From Clostridiales bacterium (GTDB taxonomy: Bacteria > Bacillota > Clostridia > Caldicoprobacterales > DTU083): a DNA stretch of 12,116 nucleotides. Positions 1 to 6,886 of the stretch are shown in pieces. A model generated the notes under the pieces. That model was given only the letters and a program-made list of their open reading frames with translations. It was not told the origin of the DNA and did no database searches. Location: the NCBI GenBank assembly GCA_012512335.1, contig JAAZEK010000336.1, forward strand, positions 1-12,116, in the 5' to 3' direction. Position 1 is the first letter of the stretch. Every line of letters begins with the position of its first letter. A program made the translations under genes and the position numbers.

Positions 1-39
1 CCGTGATCCTTCTCCCCCTGCCATTATTATACCTTTCAC
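1..39 (-). CDS. Start of a sugar-nucleotide nucleotidyltransferase gene (partial, 3' end outside window)
   Basis: Only the first 13 codons are present, reading V-K-G-I-I-M-A-G-G-E-G-S-R from a GTG at 39-37. The GIIMAGGEGSR segment is the N-terminal nucleotide-binding signature (GGxGxR) of NTP-transferase enzymes such as mannose-1-phosphate guanylyltransferase and glucose-1-phosphate thymidylyl- or uridylyltransferase. These join a sugar phosphate to an NTP and release pyrophosphate, feeding cell-surface polysaccharide synthesis. A purine-rich AAAGGATG (54-47) lies seven bases before the GTG and supports that start. An in-frame ATG at 48-46 would add three residues but overlaps this ribosome binding site. 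The gene follows fur on the same strand after 68 AT-rich bases with no convincing terminator. The exact sugar specificity cannot be judged from this fragment. Confidence 0.72.
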   Translation of the reverse strand, partial: MKGIIMAGGEGSR

Positions 40-107
40 TGGAATCATCCTTTCATTTCCATAGTATAATAATAGTATGTACATTTAAACCTTGGATATT
101 CTACCAA

Positions 108-560
108 TTAGCCAAGTTTTTCTTTATTAGCACATTTCTGACAATAGCCTATAAATTGGACTCGATGGTCTTCCACATGAAATGAATATTTCTCTTGAAT
201 CGTATTTTCCAGGGAATCCAGTAGATCCTCTTCTACCTCTACTACCTTCCCACACCGATTGCATATGAGATGATGGTGATGATGGTCTTCCTCTGGGTGA
301 TTTAGCTCATAACGATTACGACCATCGTCGAAATTGTGTCGTTGGAGCACATTTAACTCCTCAAGAAGAAGCATGGTACGGTATACAGTAGCCAAACCAA
401 TATCAGGGCAGAGCTTTTTAACCTCCAGGTAAACTTCCTCTGCGCTCATGTGTTTTCCTTCATTATGAAGAATTACATCTACGGTGGCGCGACGCTGTGG
501 TGTTAGCTTATAACCTTTTGCCCTTAGCATATCCTTTATTCGATTCAATTCATTTACCAT
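108..560 (-). CDS. fur: Fur, ferric uptake regulator family repressor
   Basis: A 150-residue metal-responsive repressor that in this family binds operator DNA when loaded with Fe(II) and controls iron uptake genes. The N-terminal winged helix covers about residues 1-85, with the signatures YKLTPQR (17-23), SAEEVYLEVK (39-48) and GLATVYRT (55-62). The dimerisation and metal domain follows, with HHHHH at 93-97 and two CxxC pairs (C100/C103 and C140/C143) expected to bind structural zinc. Fur rather than PerR is favoured by the Bacillus Fur-like blocks NFDDG and DHRVQFIGYC, and by glutamate (KVVEVEE) where PerR has its oxidation-linked aspartate. The ATG at 560-558 is chosen because AAGGA (576-572) lies ten bases upstream. 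A TTG at 569 would sit almost on that site. The gene starts 32 bases after codY ends, so the two probably share a transcript. Zur or another family member is possible but less likely. Confidence 0.88.
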   Translation of the reverse strand: MVNELNRIKDMLRAKGYKLTPQRRATVDVILHNEGKHMSAEEVYLEVKKLCPDIGLATVYRTMLLLEELNVLQRHNFDDGRNRYELNHPEEDHHHHHLICNRCGKVVEVEEDLLDSLENTIQEKYSFHVEDHRVQFIGYCQKCANKEKLG

Positions 561-592
561 ACGAATCAATTCCTTGCAGTTTTATTCACTCT

Positions 593-1333
593 TTACTTGA
601 TCTTTTCAAGCTCAGTTAGCAATTCTTCGTTGAGAACTTTTATATGGGTACCCTTCATACCTAAAGAACGAGATTCTATAACGCCTGCACTTTCAAGTTT
701 TCGCAAGGCATTTACTATAACGGAACGGGTAATACCTGCCCTGTCTGCAATTTTACTTGCAACCAATAAACCTTCCATACCAGCGAGCTCTTTAAAGATA
801 TGCTCAACAGCTTCCATCTCGGAATAAGACAGGGTGCCTATGGCCAGTTGAACAACAGCTTTCTTTCGAGCATCATCTTCCATTTGTTCGATTTTAGAGT
901 GGGTAATTTCCAAACCAACTACAGTTGCACTATATTCTGCAAGGATTATGTCTTCTGTAGTCATTTTCTTTTCGAAAAGCTCTAAAATCAAAGTACCTAG
1001 ACGGCTGTTTCCAGAATGTATAGGAACCATAGCGATTTCAACATCCTTGTTTTCACCTTTAAATATGCTTAATTGAGTTTCATCATACTTTAGTAATTCT
1101 TGATTGTTATCATCTGACAAATAGTAGTCGTTAGTTTCAGTTTCAGTAAAGCACTGGGTAGTTTTTTCTTTTGGTACGCTCATGCCAAGTATACGTCCCT
1201 TGCGACTACTTATAAATACATTACAATCCAAAATTTGACTTAAGACTTCGGTTACGTCAGAAAACACAACCACATTAGAACCTGTTAGGATTTTATTCAG
1301 CTTTCTAGTATTCTCCAGTAAAACGTTGGACAC
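593..1333 (-). CDS. codY: CodY, GTP- and branched-chain-amino-acid-sensing global regulator, with a shortened ligand loop
   Basis: A 246-residue cytoplasmic regulator. CodY normally represses nitrogen, amino acid and stationary-phase genes when GTP and isoleucine, leucine or valine are plentiful. The N-terminal GAF-type domain covers about 1-145 (SRKGRILG at 43-50, SRLGTLIL at 110-117, LAEYSATVVG at 131-140). A helical linker follows, then a winged helix-turn-helix (VASKIADRAGITRSVIVNAL, 191-210, and ESRSLGMKG, 220-228) nearly identical to that of B. subtilis, so the operator sequence is probably conserved. Between GRILGMS and VPIHSG it is about 11 residues shorter than the B. subtilis protein (259 residues), and that stretch contains no arginine, where B. 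subtilis uses Arg61 to hold the amino acid. The start is GTG (1333-1331), preceded by GGGAG ten bases upstream. It lies 28 bases after hslU and 32 bases before fur. The same hslV-hslU-codY order occurs in Bacillus. Confidence 0.95.
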   Translation of the reverse strand: MSNVLLENTRKLNKILTGSNVVVFSDVTEVLSQILDCNVFISSRKGRILGMSVPKEKTTQCFTETETNDYYLSDDNNQELLKYDETQLSIFKGENKDVEIAMVPIHSGNSRLGTLILELFEKKMTTEDIILAEYSATVVGLEITHSKIEQMEDDARKKAVVQLAIGTLSYSEMEAVEHIFKELAGMEGLLVASKIADRAGITRSVIVNALRKLESAGVIESRSLGMKGTHIKVLNEELLTELEKIK

Positions 1334-1361
1334 TGGCTGGTCACTCCCATAAATTGCTCTT

Positions 1362-2762
1362 CTATATAATATACTTGTGTAAGTCTGTATCTCTTATAAT
1401 ATCATGTAAATTGCGCTTTACAAAATCCCCGTCGATGGTTACAGTCTGGTCTTTATAATCTTCCGCATGGTAAGACAATTCCTCAATGAGTTTTTCCATA
1501 ACTGTATGGAGCCTTCGGGCACCAATATTCTCTTTGCTCTGATTCATAATATAGGAGATACTTGAAATTTCATCAATAGCATCATTAGTAAATACCAAAT
1601 GAACATCCTCAGTCTCCATCAAAGCTTTTTGTTGCTTGATAATTGCATTTTCTGGCTGGGTTAGAATCTGCTTGAAGTCTTCTTCTGTCAGACTTTTAAG
1701 CTCTACCCTGATTGGGAAACGTCCCTGCAATTCAGGTATAAGGTCTGAAACCTTGGATACATGGAAAGCACCTGCAGCTATAAATAAAACATAATCAGTC
1801 TTTATGGGACCATACTTAGTCATTACTACAGTTCCTTCAACTATAGGAAGAATATCTCGTTGAACACCTTCTCGAGATACATCGGGACCACTTCCCATTT
1901 CCTTACCTGCTACCTTATCTATTTCATCGATGAAGACGATTCCATTTTGTTCAGCTAGTTGCACTGCCTCGTCTATGACTTCATCCATATCAATCATTTT
2001 TTGTGCTTCTTCCTGCTCAAAAATTCTACGAGCTTCCTTAATGCTGGTTTTTTTGTTTCGGGATTGCTTGGGAAACATGCTACCAAATACATCTTGTATT
2101 TGAACCATCATATCTTCATTACCCAACCCAGCTATTACACCAACTCCTGGGTGATGACTTTCATCTACTTCAATCTCAATGAGTGATTCTTCTAATTTTC
2201 CATCTCTTAAACGTTGACGAAACTTTTCCCTAGTGCCCGTCGATGGAACCATAGCATCATCCTTAGGTTCTTGGGAGCTAAACTCTGCATCTATTGGATC
2301 GTTATCAGTTTCTTGAAATAAGCCAAAAGGAGTAGATGTTTTCTTTTTTTTAGGAGGTAAGAGGGCATCTAGTAAGCGCTCTTCTGCAGCGAATGCTGCC
2401 TTTTCTTTTACCATTTCCATTTTTTCATTTTTCACCATGCGAATAGCGGCCTCTACTAAGTCGCGTATAATAGACTCTACATCTCGTCCTACATAGCCTA
2501 CTTCGGTAAATTTAGTTGCCTCAACTTTAACAAAAGGTGCATGGACCAACTTTGCTAGGCGACGTGCAATCTCTGTCTTTCCTACACCTGTGGGCCCTAT
2601 CATAATTATATTCTTAGGAGTAATTTCTTCTCTAATACTCTCATCTACTTGGCCTCTACGGTAACGATTCCGTAGTGCAATAGCTACAGAACGCTTGGCA
2701 TCTGCTTGTCCTATAATATATCGATCCAATTGATGAACTATTTCCTTCGGGGTCAGATTCAT
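1362..2762 (-). CDS. hslU: HslU (ClpY), ATPase subunit of the HslVU protease
   Basis: A 466-residue AAA+ unfoldase that forms a hexamer, unfolds substrates and threads them into the HslV chamber. Visible elements are the Walker A GPTGVGKT (56-63), the pore loop GYVG (89-92), the inserted I-domain (about 110-230, rich in charged residues), the Walker B motif with IVFIDEIDK (275-283), the arginine-finger region GRFPIR (347-352) and sensor 2 GARRLH (414-419). The protein ends in HKYII, the hydrophobic tail that in this family inserts between HslV subunits and activates the peptidase. The start is the ATG at 2762-2760 giving MNLTPKEIV, the usual family N-terminus. The frame stays open 20 codons further into hslV, but the residues there are not HslU-like and a strong AGAGGGG lies just before the chosen ATG. 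It begins 17 bases after the hslV stop. Length and motifs are normal. Confidence 0.97.
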   Translation of the reverse strand: MNLTPKEIVHQLDRYIIGQADAKRSVAIALRNRYRRGQVDESIREEITPKNIIMIGPTGVGKTEIARRLAKLVHAPFVKVEATKFTEVGYVGRDVESIIRDLVEAAIRMVKNEKMEMVKEKAAFAAEERLLDALLPPKKKKTSTPFGLFQETDNDPIDAEFSSQEPKDDAMVPSTGTREKFRQRLRDGKLEESLIEIEVDESHHPGVGVIAGLGNEDMMVQIQDVFGSMFPKQSRNKKTSIKEARRIFEQEEAQKMIDMDEVIDEAVQLAEQNGIVFIDEIDKVAGKEMGSGPDVSREGVQRDILPIVEGTVVMTKYGPIKTDYVLFIAAGAFHVSKVSDLIPELQGRFPIRVELKSLTEEDFKQILTQPENAIIKQQKALMETEDVHLVFTNDAIDEISSISYIMNQSKENIGARRLHTVMEKLIEELSYHAEDYKDQTVTIDGDFVKRNLHDIIRDTDLHKYII

Positions 2763-2773
2763 AGTATATACAT

Positions 2774-2780
2774 CCCCTCT
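2774..2780 (-). promoter_or_regulatory. Ribosome binding site fixing the hslU start
   Basis: AGAGGGG on the minus strand ends 11 bases before the ATG at 2762. Its first base is the last base of the hslV stop codon, so ribosomes leaving hslV finish directly on this site. It argues against the longer open frame starting at 2822. Confidence 0.75.
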
Positions 2781-3310
2781 TATATTTCTTCTACATGAAT
2801 ATTGTCGTTGGTATACACGCATATGGTGGAAGCGATTCTTAATGCCTCTTTGGCGATCTCTGCTGGAGACATTTCGGTATGTTCCTTCATTGCCTTTGCA
2901 GCGGCTAATGCATACATTCCGCCAGAGCCAATGGCAGTTACATCATCATCTGGTTCAATGACCTCGCCAGTGCCTGAAATCATAAGTAAACTATCTTTAT
3001 CCATGGCAATTAACATAGCTTCCAGCTTTTGAAGCATTTTGTCAGAACGCCATTCTTTTGCTAATTCTACAGCAGCTCGGGGTAAGTTTCCAGCATATTC
3101 CTCGAGTTTACCTTCGAATTTTTCACTAAGTGTAAAAGCATCAGCAACAGAACCAGCAAAACCTACTAAAACACGGTCGTTGTACAAGCGGCGCACCTTA
3201 CGTGCTCCGTGTTTCATGATGGTAGCTTCCCCTAGGGTAACTTGTCCATCTCCAGCTATAGCCCCCTTGCCATTTCTTCTCACCGCAACGATGGTTGTGG
3301 CTTTAAGCAT
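2780..3310 (-). CDS. hslV: HslV (ClpQ/CodW), peptidase subunit of the HslVU protease
   Basis: A 176-residue N-terminal-nucleophile threonine peptidase related to the proteasome beta subunit. Twelve copies stack as two hexameric rings capped by HslU. The sequence starts MLKATTIVAVRRNGKGAIAG. By alignment with E. coli HslV (TTIVSVRRNG after Met removal), the catalytic threonine is Thr5, so a four-residue MLKA leader must be removed. Other family blocks are DGQVTLG (21-27), KHGARKVRRLYN (33-44), GFAGSVADAFTL (50-61), EWRSDKMLQKLEAML (87-101) and AIGSGGMYALAAAKA (126-140). The ATG (3310-3308) is preceded by AAAGGAG about ten bases upstream. In most Bacilli xerC lies directly upstream. Here the upstream neighbour is trmFO, separated by 108 bases that hold a palindromic repeat and a possible promoter. 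Length is normal. Confidence 0.96.
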   Translation of the reverse strand: MLKATTIVAVRRNGKGAIAGDGQVTLGEATIMKHGARKVRRLYNDRVLVGFAGSVADAFTLSEKFEGKLEEYAGNLPRAAVELAKEWRSDKMLQKLEAMLIAMDKDSLLMISGTGEVIEPDDDVTAIGSGGMYALAAAKAMKEHTEMSPAEIAKEALRIASTICVYTNDNIHVEEI

Positions 3311-3344
3311 GCGGTCATTTCTCCTTTACAGTAAAATCATAGAT

Positions 3345-3373
3345 ATCGTACCACAATAAACCAAATTATTCAA
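3345..3373 (-). promoter_or_regulatory. Possible sigma-A promoter for hslV-hslU-codY-fur
   Basis: On the minus strand TTGAAT (3373-3368) and TACGAT (3350-3345) are separated by exactly 17 bases. Each matches four of six consensus positions. It lies between the palindromic repeat and the hslV start, about 35 bases before the ATG. This is a sequence match only, in an AT-rich gap where chance matches are common. Confidence 0.3.
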
Positions 3374-3381
3374 CAAGACAA

Positions 3382-3443
3382 AGATTCCTCGTTAAACTCG
3401 GAATGACAATGGTTCCTGTCATTCCGAGCTCAGCAAAGAATCT
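3382..3443. repeat. 62-bp REP-like palindromic repeat overlapping the 3' end of trmFO
   Basis: Two 27-base arms (3382-3408 and 3417-3443) flank an eight-base loop. The inner 12 bases (CTCGGAATGACA / TGTCATTCCGAG) and outer six (AGATTC / GAATCT) are perfect inverted copies. In the minus-strand RNA the middle nine pairs are four Watson-Crick, four G-U and one mismatch, so nearly all 27 positions can pair. The arm pattern TGTCATTCCGAG...GAATCT resembles dispersed GTCATTC(C/T)GAG...GAATCT palindromes that I recall from many bacterial genomes. Only one copy is in this window, so dispersal cannot be shown here. The right arm encodes the last codons and stop of trmFO. The transcript downstream of the hairpin (TTTGTCTTGTT) is only moderately U-rich, so it might act as an imperfect terminator or an mRNA 3'-end stabiliser. 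Confidence 0.85.
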
Positions 3444-4726
3444 ATCGTATCCAGCGACCTATTGGCTAGTACCATATTTCTCTCTTTCTTATTTCGGATA
3501 CGTTTTTCCAAAGGAGCTATAATCCCAAAATTAGCATTCATAGGTTGAAAGTCCTTTGAGGGAGTTTGAGACACATAATGTGCTAGTGCTCCTATAATCG
3601 TTTGATTCGTAAAATCTACTGATTCCTTTCCTTTTAACATACGGGCTAAATTATAAGCTGCCAGCAGTCCGCTGGAGGCAGATTCCACATACCCTTCAAC
3701 GCCGGTTATCTGTCCGGCAAACAAAATGTTTGGGTTAGTTTTTAATCTATAGTATTGGTCCAACAACTTAGGCGAATGTATATAGGTGTTTCTATGCATG
3801 ACTCCATAGCGTATAAACTCTGCTGATTCCAGCCCAGGTATCATAGAAAATACCCGCTTTTGCTCCCCAAATTTAAGATGAGTCTGAAAACCCACCAGAT
3901 TAAACAAGTTACCACTTGCATCATCTTGCCTGAGCTGCACTACGGCATATGCTTCCTTTTCTGTTTTGGGATCAATCAAACCAACAGGCTTTAGTGGTCC
4001 GAAGCGCATGGTATCTTCTCCACGTCTAGCCATCACCTCAATGGGTATGCAACCCTCAAATACCTTGCTATCTTCAAAATCATGAACAGGAGCTTCCTCT
4101 GCACAAATTAACTCATTATAGAAAGCTAGATATTCTTCCTTAGTCATAGGGCAATTAATATAATCGTCATCACCTTTACCGTATCTAGAGGCTCGATAAA
4201 CCTTATCTAAATCAAGTGATTCGTATGTAAGAATAGGGGCAGCTGCATCATAAAAGTATAAATAATCCTGTTCAATAAGCTTGGCTATGCTGTCAGAAAT
4301 AGCAGATGAGGATAAAGGCCCAGTAGCTATAATAATTGGTTCCTGGCTATTTCCATCTATCTCAGTAACTTCCTCTCGAACGAGTTGGATATTTGGGTGT
4401 TCCTGAATCTTTTTTGTGATATAAGCAGAAAAGCCATCTCGATCAACTGCCAAAGCTCCGCCTGCAGGTACTTTATGCCTATCAGCGGATTCAATAATTA
4501 AAGAGTTCAGCTTACGCATCTCTCCCTTAAGAAGACCCGATGCATTATCCAGGCGATCTGCCTTCAATGAATTAGAGCACACCAGCTCAGACAGCATTTC
4601 TGTGTCATGAGCTGGTGTCATTTTATTAGGTCGCATTTCATATAACCTTACTTGTATTCTTTGGCTGGCAAGCTGCCAGGCTGCTTCAGAGCCTGCCAGA
4701 CCAGCGCCGATTATTTTCACTTTCAT
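3419..4726 (-). CDS. trmFO: TrmFO, folate- and FAD-dependent tRNA uridine-54 C5-methyltransferase
   Basis: A 435-residue cytoplasmic flavoprotein that makes ribothymidine at position 54 of tRNA using methylenetetrahydrofolate as carbon donor and FADH2 as reductant. It begins MKVKIIGAGLAGSEAAWQLA with the dinucleotide-binding GxGxxG. Cys50 in ELVCSNSLK corresponds to Cys53 of the B. subtilis enzyme, and Cys226 in FEGCIPIEVMARRGEDTMRFG to its catalytic Cys226. A second conserved flavin segment is GQITGVEGYVESASSGLLAA. The ATG at 4726-4724 is preferred because AAAGGA lies eight bases upstream. The ATG at 4735 overlaps that site. Total length equals that of the B. subtilis protein. The last seven residues (DSLLSSE) and the TGA stop are encoded inside a palindromic repeat arm, so the tail is probably not ancestral. 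It follows topA by 34 bases. Confidence 0.95.
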   Translation of the reverse strand: MKVKIIGAGLAGSEAAWQLASQRIQVRLYEMRPNKMTPAHDTEMLSELVCSNSLKADRLDNASGLLKGEMRKLNSLIIESADRHKVPAGGALAVDRDGFSAYITKKIQEHPNIQLVREEVTEIDGNSQEPIIIATGPLSSSAISDSIAKLIEQDYLYFYDAAAPILTYESLDLDKVYRASRYGKGDDDYINCPMTKEEYLAFYNELICAEEAPVHDFEDSKVFEGCIPIEVMARRGEDTMRFGPLKPVGLIDPKTEKEAYAVVQLRQDDASGNLFNLVGFQTHLKFGEQKRVFSMIPGLESAEFIRYGVMHRNTYIHSPKLLDQYYRLKTNPNILFAGQITGVEGYVESASSGLLAAYNLARMLKGKESVDFTNQTIIGALAHYVSQTPSKDFQPMNANFGIIAPLEKRIRNKKERNMVLANRSLDTIDSLLSSE

Positions 4727-4734
4727 GTTTGTCA

Positions 4735-4740
4735 TCCTTT
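4735..4740 (-). promoter_or_regulatory. Ribosome binding site fixing the trmFO start
   Basis: AAAGGA on the minus strand lies eight bases before the ATG at 4726. It shares its last base with the alternative ATG at 4735, which is therefore unlikely to be the start. Confidence 0.6.
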
Positions 4741-4760
4741 ATGATTGTGAGCTTTGATAC

Positions 4761-6872
4761 TCAATCTGTATCCTCTTCTACTTCTTTAGAGTATCCACAT
4801 TCCTTATTTGTGCATTTTACTGTTGTGCCTGCAGCCCTTGATGATTTCTGTATCATAAGGCTGTCACAATCTGGACATTTTTCCTTAACTGGCAGATCCC
4901 AGGATACAAAGTCGCATTCTGGATATTTCTCACAACCATAGAATTTGCGGCCCCGCTTGGATTTTCGCATAACTATAGAAGAATTGCATTTCGGACAAGG
5001 TACATCAACTTCCTCAACAATTGGCTTGGTATTTCTACAATCAGGGAAATTAGGACATGCAAGAAACTTGCCAAAACGGCCTAGTTTGATTACCATATTG
5101 CTACCACATTTATCACAAATGACATCAGATACTTCGTCTTCCACTTCTATCTTCTCAATTGATTTGTCTGCATGATCAAGATACTTTGAAAAAGGACCAT
5201 AAAAATCTTCTATGATCTTTTTCCATTCTATTTTACCTTCTTCAACTGAATCTAGTTTCTCTTCCATTTCGGCTGTAAACTGGTAATCCATAATACTGGG
5301 GAAGTACTCCATCATTAGATCGTTTACAATCTGTCCCAGCTCCGTTGGGAATAAGATTCTCCCCTCTTTCTCTATATAGCCACGAGATAATATAGTGGAA
5401 ATAGTTGGAGAATATGTACTTGGTCTACCAATTCCCATCTCTTCCATGGCACGAACTAATGAAGCCTCGGTGTATCTAGGTGGAGGCTGAGTAAAGTGTT
5501 GTTTCGGTTTCCATTCCTTCAGCTTAAGTTTTTCTCCTTCCTCCAATTTGGGAAGGTCAACGTCCTTTTCATCGCCTCCATCATCATTGTCTTCCATATA
5601 GACAATAGTGTAACCAGGGAACACCTTACGTGAACCTGTAGCTCTAAAGCTATAATCCCCTCCTGAAATATGAATTGTTAGAACTTCATATAAAGCTGGT
5701 GTCATTTGACTAGCTAAGAAACGATCATAAATTAGGCGGTAAAGACGTAGCTGGTCTCTCTTTAATAAATCCTTTAATCGATCTGGTGTCCATTCCGGAT
5801 AAGTCGGTCTGATAGCTTCATGAGCATCTTGTGCACTTTTTTTACTCTTATAAACATTTGGCTTAGAAGGCACATATTCTTTTCCATATCTGCTCTCAAT
5901 ATTTGATAGTGCTATTTTCTGAGCTTCATCAGAAACCCTTGTGGAGTCAGTTCTAATATAAGTTACTAGAGCTAACGAACCTTCACCCTTTATGTCTACA
6001 CCTTCATATAACTGCTGTGCTAACATCATTGTCTTTTTAGTGCTAAAGTTTAGCTTGCTGGATGCCTCCTGCTGGAGGGTACTGGTAGTAAAAGGAGCAG
6101 GAGCATTCCTCTTCCTCTGCCCTTTTTGAATTTTATCTACCTGAAAGGATGATTTCTCCAAGTCCGATAGAATTTTATCCATCTCTTCTTGGCTTTTGGG
6201 CTCAATCTTCTTATTCTTTCGCCCATATAAAGAAGCTTCAAACAAAGATTTCGCTCCCGGTTTGGCTATTTTCTGAGAATGAAAATCACCTTTTAGGGTC
6301 CAGTATTCTTCATGTTTGAAGTCTAGAATTTCTTTTTCTCTATCACAGATAACTCGTGTTGCAACAGACTGAACACGTCCAGCACTAAGTCCTTTGCGAA
6401 TTTTTCTCCAGAGCAAGGGGCTAATTTTATATCCAACAACTCGATCTAAAACTCTTCGTGCCTGCTGGGAATCAACTAGTTTCCGATTTATGGGCCGTGG
6501 GCTCTTAATGGCATTTTTTACAGCCTGCTTGGTAATTTCATTAAATTCAATTCGGCAAGGTATATCCTCATCGATTTTTAGGATATGCCCTAAATGCCAT
6601 GAAATTGCCTCTCCTTCTCTGTCAGGGTCAGTTGCTAGGTATATTTGATCAGCGCTCTTAGCTGCCTTTCTCAGTTTTGCAAGCAATTCGCCTTTCCCTC
6701 GAATGGTAATATATTTTGGTTCAAAATTGTTTTCCGTATCCACACCCAGTTGACTTTTGGGTAAATCTCTTACATGCCCCATAGATGCCTCAACAGTATA
6801 ACCCCTACCTAAAAATTTCTTAATGGTCTTTGCTTTGGCAGGGGATTCTACGATGACTAGTTTTTTCGCCAT
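4761..6872 (-). CDS. topA: TopA, DNA topoisomerase I (type IA)
   Basis: A 703-residue enzyme that relaxes negative supercoils by cutting one strand through a 5'-phosphotyrosine. The N-terminal TOPRIM domain carries KKLVIVESPAKAKTIKKFLG (residues 3-22) and the acidic metal motif ATDPDREGE (about 80-88). The nucleophile is Tyr305 in LVTYIRTDSTR. Further family blocks are SAGRVQSVA (163-171), DAHEAIRPT (349-357) and GIGRPSTYSPTI (480-491). The C-terminus has three four-cysteine zinc ribbons at about 586-612, 626-653 and 666-692, the usual arrangement in Firmicutes. The start is the ATG at 6872-6870 (MAKKLVIVE), with GGAGG seven bases upstream. The frame is open nine codons further, overlapping dprA, but those residues are not part of the family. 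It begins 14 bases after the dprA stop, as in the conserved dprA-topA-trmFO cluster. Confidence 0.97.
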   Translation of the reverse strand: MAKKLVIVESPAKAKTIKKFLGRGYTVEASMGHVRDLPKSQLGVDTENNFEPKYITIRGKGELLAKLRKAAKSADQIYLATDPDREGEAISWHLGHILKIDEDIPCRIEFNEITKQAVKNAIKSPRPINRKLVDSQQARRVLDRVVGYKISPLLWRKIRKGLSAGRVQSVATRVICDREKEILDFKHEEYWTLKGDFHSQKIAKPGAKSLFEASLYGRKNKKIEPKSQEEMDKILSDLEKSSFQVDKIQKGQRKRNAPAPFTTSTLQQEASSKLNFSTKKTMMLAQQLYEGVDIKGEGSLALVTYIRTDSTRVSDEAQKIALSNIESRYGKEYVPSKPNVYKSKKSAQDAHEAIRPTYPEWTPDRLKDLLKRDQLRLYRLIYDRFLASQMTPALYEVLTIHISGGDYSFRATGSRKVFPGYTIVYMEDNDDGGDEKDVDLPKLEEGEKLKLKEWKPKQHFTQPPPRYTEASLVRAMEEMGIGRPSTYSPTISTILSRGYIEKEGRILFPTELGQIVNDLMMEYFPSIMDYQFTAEMEEKLDSVEEGKIEWKKIIEDFYGPFSKYLDHADKSIEKIEVEDEVSDVICDKCGSNMVIKLGRFGKFLACPNFPDCRNTKPIVEEVDVPCPKCNSSIVMRKSKRGRKFYGCEKYPECDFVSWDLPVKEKCPDCDSLMIQKSSRAAGTTVKCTNKECGYSKEVEEDTD

Positions 6873-6879
6873 TAACGAT

Positions 6880-6884
6880 CCTCC
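6880..6884 (-). promoter_or_regulatory. Ribosome binding site fixing the topA start
   Basis: GGAGG on the minus strand, seven bases before the ATG at 6872, between the dprA stop and topA. It excludes the longer frame that starts at 6899. Confidence 0.75.
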
Positions 6885-6886
6885 AA

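Noticed and set aside
61..91. Promoter for the nucleotidyltransferase gene, with TATACT at 68-63 on the minus strand and a direct repeat ATAGTAT (61-67 and 72-78)
   Set aside because: No recognisable -35 hexamer at 16-18 bases, and the repeat is short and AT-only in character. Co-transcription with fur is as likely.
280..300. GATGATGGT-like short tandem repeats encoding the five-histidine run of Fur
   Set aside because: His-rich segments are normal just before the first CxxC of Fur proteins. One extra histidine is not evidence of repeat expansion.
3039..3359. 106-codon open frame on the plus strand over hslV
   Set aside because: It is a shadow of the hslV codons on the opposite strand, with no family resemblance.
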